Assembly (NCBI GenBank): GCA_044238875.1
Contig: JBIICM010000135.1
Coordinates: forward strand, 1 to 6,958
Source of the DNA: JAIBAI01 sp044238875
GTDB taxonomy: Bacteria > Bacteroidota > Bacteroidia > M30B66
Direction of reading: 5' to 3'
DNA length: 6,958 nt
The notes beneath the pieces are model-generated. The model was not told where the DNA came from and did no database searches. It saw only the letters and a list, made by a program, of their open reading frames with translations. Position 1 is the stretch's first letter. Every line of letters starts with the position of its first letter. Positions 5,331 through 6,958 of this stretch are shown here, piece after piece. A program made the translations under genes and the position numbers.

Positions 5331-6958
5331 TCAGTTGCTATTATTTAAACTGGTTCCCAACATACTGATGGTTCCTTTGATGGTTTTTGAAACAATTCCG
5401 TCCAGCCTGATCTGATCAATCCGGCAGCTATAAAAATAAACCCCATCCGGCAAGGCCTTACCGCTGCGCTGATCGGTGCCATTCCAGTTTATTTCAGGAT
5501 CAGTTGTTTCAAATACCATATAGCCCCAGCGGTTATATACCTTCATATCAATGCCGGCGATAAATGCGTAGGGGTAGGGTCTGAAACGGTCATTGCTTCC
5601 GTCGTTATTAGGGCTGAAGGCATCAGGCAATCTGTATTCCGGACAATTATCGGTACAAACCCATGGCGATGAGCTTTTGTTTCCGGCAGAATCAGCAGCA
5701 ATTAACTGATAACAGCCAGCCACAGATTTTCCGGGCAGGTGTAAAAACGCAGCGGGGCCGGAGCCTGCCCAGCTACCCAGTAATTCGGGCATTGCATCTG
5801 AAGAAGTTTTAAAAAACAAGAGGGTATTTGTGATATCTGCTGAGCAGCCGGGAGCAAAGCTCCATTGCAGTTCATTACTCAGTGAATCGCATGATGTTTG
5901 GGCCATTAATACCGCGGTGCAGGGAGGGGTTTTGTCTTCGGCCGACAAACAAACTTCCTGACTCAGGTTAAGATAAGCCTCTGCAAATATGGGTTGAGCG
6001 TAGGTTCCGGCAGCACGCAGCCGATAGCAATAGACAACGTTATTGGCCAATCCGCTGTCAACATACATTTTGCCTGAAAAAACAGCAATTGAATCAAAAT
6101 CATTAGCAGCAAGGGCTTTACGGTATAGGGTATAGGAGAAGTTCTGCCAGGGAACCAGTTCCTGAAATTTGATGTGTATGGCATTATCATGGGCCTCTGG
6201 CGTAATAAAAACGGAGGAGGCCGGAATGCTCCTTCCGATAAGCTGGTAACCCGCTACCTGACGCAGCACCACTCTGTATCGTACGGCGGATTTTATAGTA
6301 TTAATGACCTGTGCTGTATCTATAAAGCTGGTATCTGCTGTTGAGCCTGCAATCTGCCAGGCATTGCCGTTGAGACCTATTGCACGTTCAATATCATATA
6401 CATAGGGTCCGGGCCACTGCAAGGTGTCAAGTTCGTAAGCAGGGCTCCATGCAATAAATGCAGAACCACCGGAAACAGCAGTATGCCTGATACTTACGTG
6501 GGTCAGAACGGGCAGATCCTTTTTCAGTTCAGCACAAAGTTCATTGGAGGCATAACTTTCGGCCCCGTCAGGAAAACGGGCTACCACCCTATAGCAATAG
6601 CGCTGTAAGGGTAGCAAACCTGAGGAGTCTGTATAACTCAGCTGGTTGAGACCCTGAATTGTCGCAATTTTATTAAAACCAAAGCCATCCGGAATTCCCG
6701 TCACGCAATTGTCCGGCTCAAAGGAGGAATCCCCCTTTTTGCGATAAATGTCATAGGCGATGGCTTCTTTGCACGGACTGATGTCCCAGTTTAGGCGGAT
6801 CCCATTGCCTACAGGTATTGCTGCGGTTAAAGGGGGAGGAGGGGCCACCACTTTTACGGAGGTACTTTGGTAATCTGCCAGGTTCGGATTACCATTGTCG
6901 ACCACCCTGAAACTCATGTGCCAAGCTTGTTGCCTGACATGATTGCAGGATGTTTGCC
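5331..6958 (-). CDS. T9SS-exported surface protein with FnIII-like repeats and CHU_C C-terminal domain (5' end outside window)
   Basis: The last 541 residues of a large extracellular protein. The frame stays open through the right edge, so the ATG at 6917 is internal, not the start: the codons upstream (QTSCNHVRQQAWHM) continue the pattern into FRVVDNGNPNLADYQS, the end of an Ig/cadherin-like module. Then follow about three fibronectin-III-like modules (approximately 6830-6525, 6525-6200 and 6200-5930), with recurring YDIYRK, YCYRV and YTLYRK strands and scattered cysteines. A further cysteine-containing module (about 5930-5650) comes next, and a CHU_C domain ends the protein (about 5645-5340) with LPDAFSPNNDGSNDRF, VYNRWGYMVFE, W-NG, LPDGVYFY and KGTISM. 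CHU_C is the gliding-motility-associated, type B T9SS sorting signal, so the protein should be exported through the outer membrane and retained at the surface or released. No catalytic domain is visible; adhesion or a structural role is a guess. ribE follows one base downstream. Confidence 0.9.
   Translation of the reverse strand, partial: QTSCNHVRQQAWHMSFRVVDNGNPNLADYQSTSVKVVAPPPPLTAAIPVGNGIRLNWDISPCKEAIAYDIYRKKGDSSFEPDNCVTGIPDGFGFNKIATIQGLNQLSYTDSSGLLPLQRYCYRVVARFPDGAESYASNELCAELKKDLPVLTHVSIRHTAVSGGSAFIAWSPAYELDTLQWPGPYVYDIERAIGLNGNAWQIAGSTADTSFIDTAQVINTIKSAVRYRVVLRQVAGYQLIGRSIPASSVFITPEAHDNAIHIKFQELVPWQNFSYTLYRKALAANDFDSIAVFSGKMYVDSGLANNVVYCYRLRAAGTYAQPIFAEAYLNLSQEVCLSAEDKTPPCTAVLMAQTSCDSLSNELQWSFAPGCSADITNTLLFFKTSSDAMPELLGSWAGSGPAAFLHLPGKSVAGCYQLIAADSAGNKSSSPWVCTDNCPEYRLPDAFSPNNDGSNDRFRPYPYAFIAGIDMKVYNRWGYMVFETTDPEINWNGTDQRSGKALPDGVYFYSCRIDQIRLDGIVSKTIKGTISMLGTSLNNSN

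Noticed and set aside
6915..6917. ATG at 6917 as the true start of the T9SS protein
   Set aside because: The frame is open to the window edge and the upstream residues continue an Ig/cadherin-like module; no signal peptide follows this ATG.

Overview
The window looks like a chromosomal segment of a Bacteroidota bacterium. Three things point that way. The incomplete gene at the right edge ends in a CHU_C/gliding-motility type C-terminal domain, the type B sorting signal of the type IX secretion system (T9SS). Two intergenic regions carry the Bacteroidota promoter form TTG-N19-21-TAnnTTTG. None of the seven visible gene starts has a convincing Shine-Dalgarno sequence. Class or genus cannot be fixed from this stretch.

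Left half, plus strand (157-4075): five genes run in one direction. First comes a 6-pyruvoyl-tetrahydropterin synthase/QueD-family enzyme, then a PnuC vitamin transporter, then a stand-alone NadR-type ribosylnicotinamide kinase. These three are packed tightly (5 bp gap, then 28 bp overlap). The transporter and kinase form a nicotinamide riboside uptake-and-trapping pair that feeds NAD synthesis. After about 100 bp comes aspS (aspartyl-tRNA synthetase). Its end overlaps the start of a small secreted protein that looks like an outer-membrane beta-barrel.

Right half, minus strand (4076-6958): an ECF-type sigma factor converges on the barrel gene with their stop codons directly adjacent. Upstream of the sigma gene is a 123 bp, very AT-rich regulatory spacer. 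It holds a near-consensus sigma promoter, a 10-bp palindrome beside the -33 element, and a hairpin plus T-tract that probably ends ribE transcription. Next is ribE (riboflavin synthase). One base before it ends a large T9SS-exported, fibronectin-III-like surface protein whose N-terminal part lies beyond the window.

Overall these are housekeeping cofactor genes (pterin, NAD, riboflavin), a tRNA synthetase, cell-envelope genes and one regulator. I see no mobile element, CRISPR array, tRNA, rRNA or defence system, and no clear sign of a wholly new system. The points most worth a second look are the PTPS-I-like active-site motif, the sigma-factor control region with no anti-sigma gene in view, and the coupling of ribE to a surface-protein gene.
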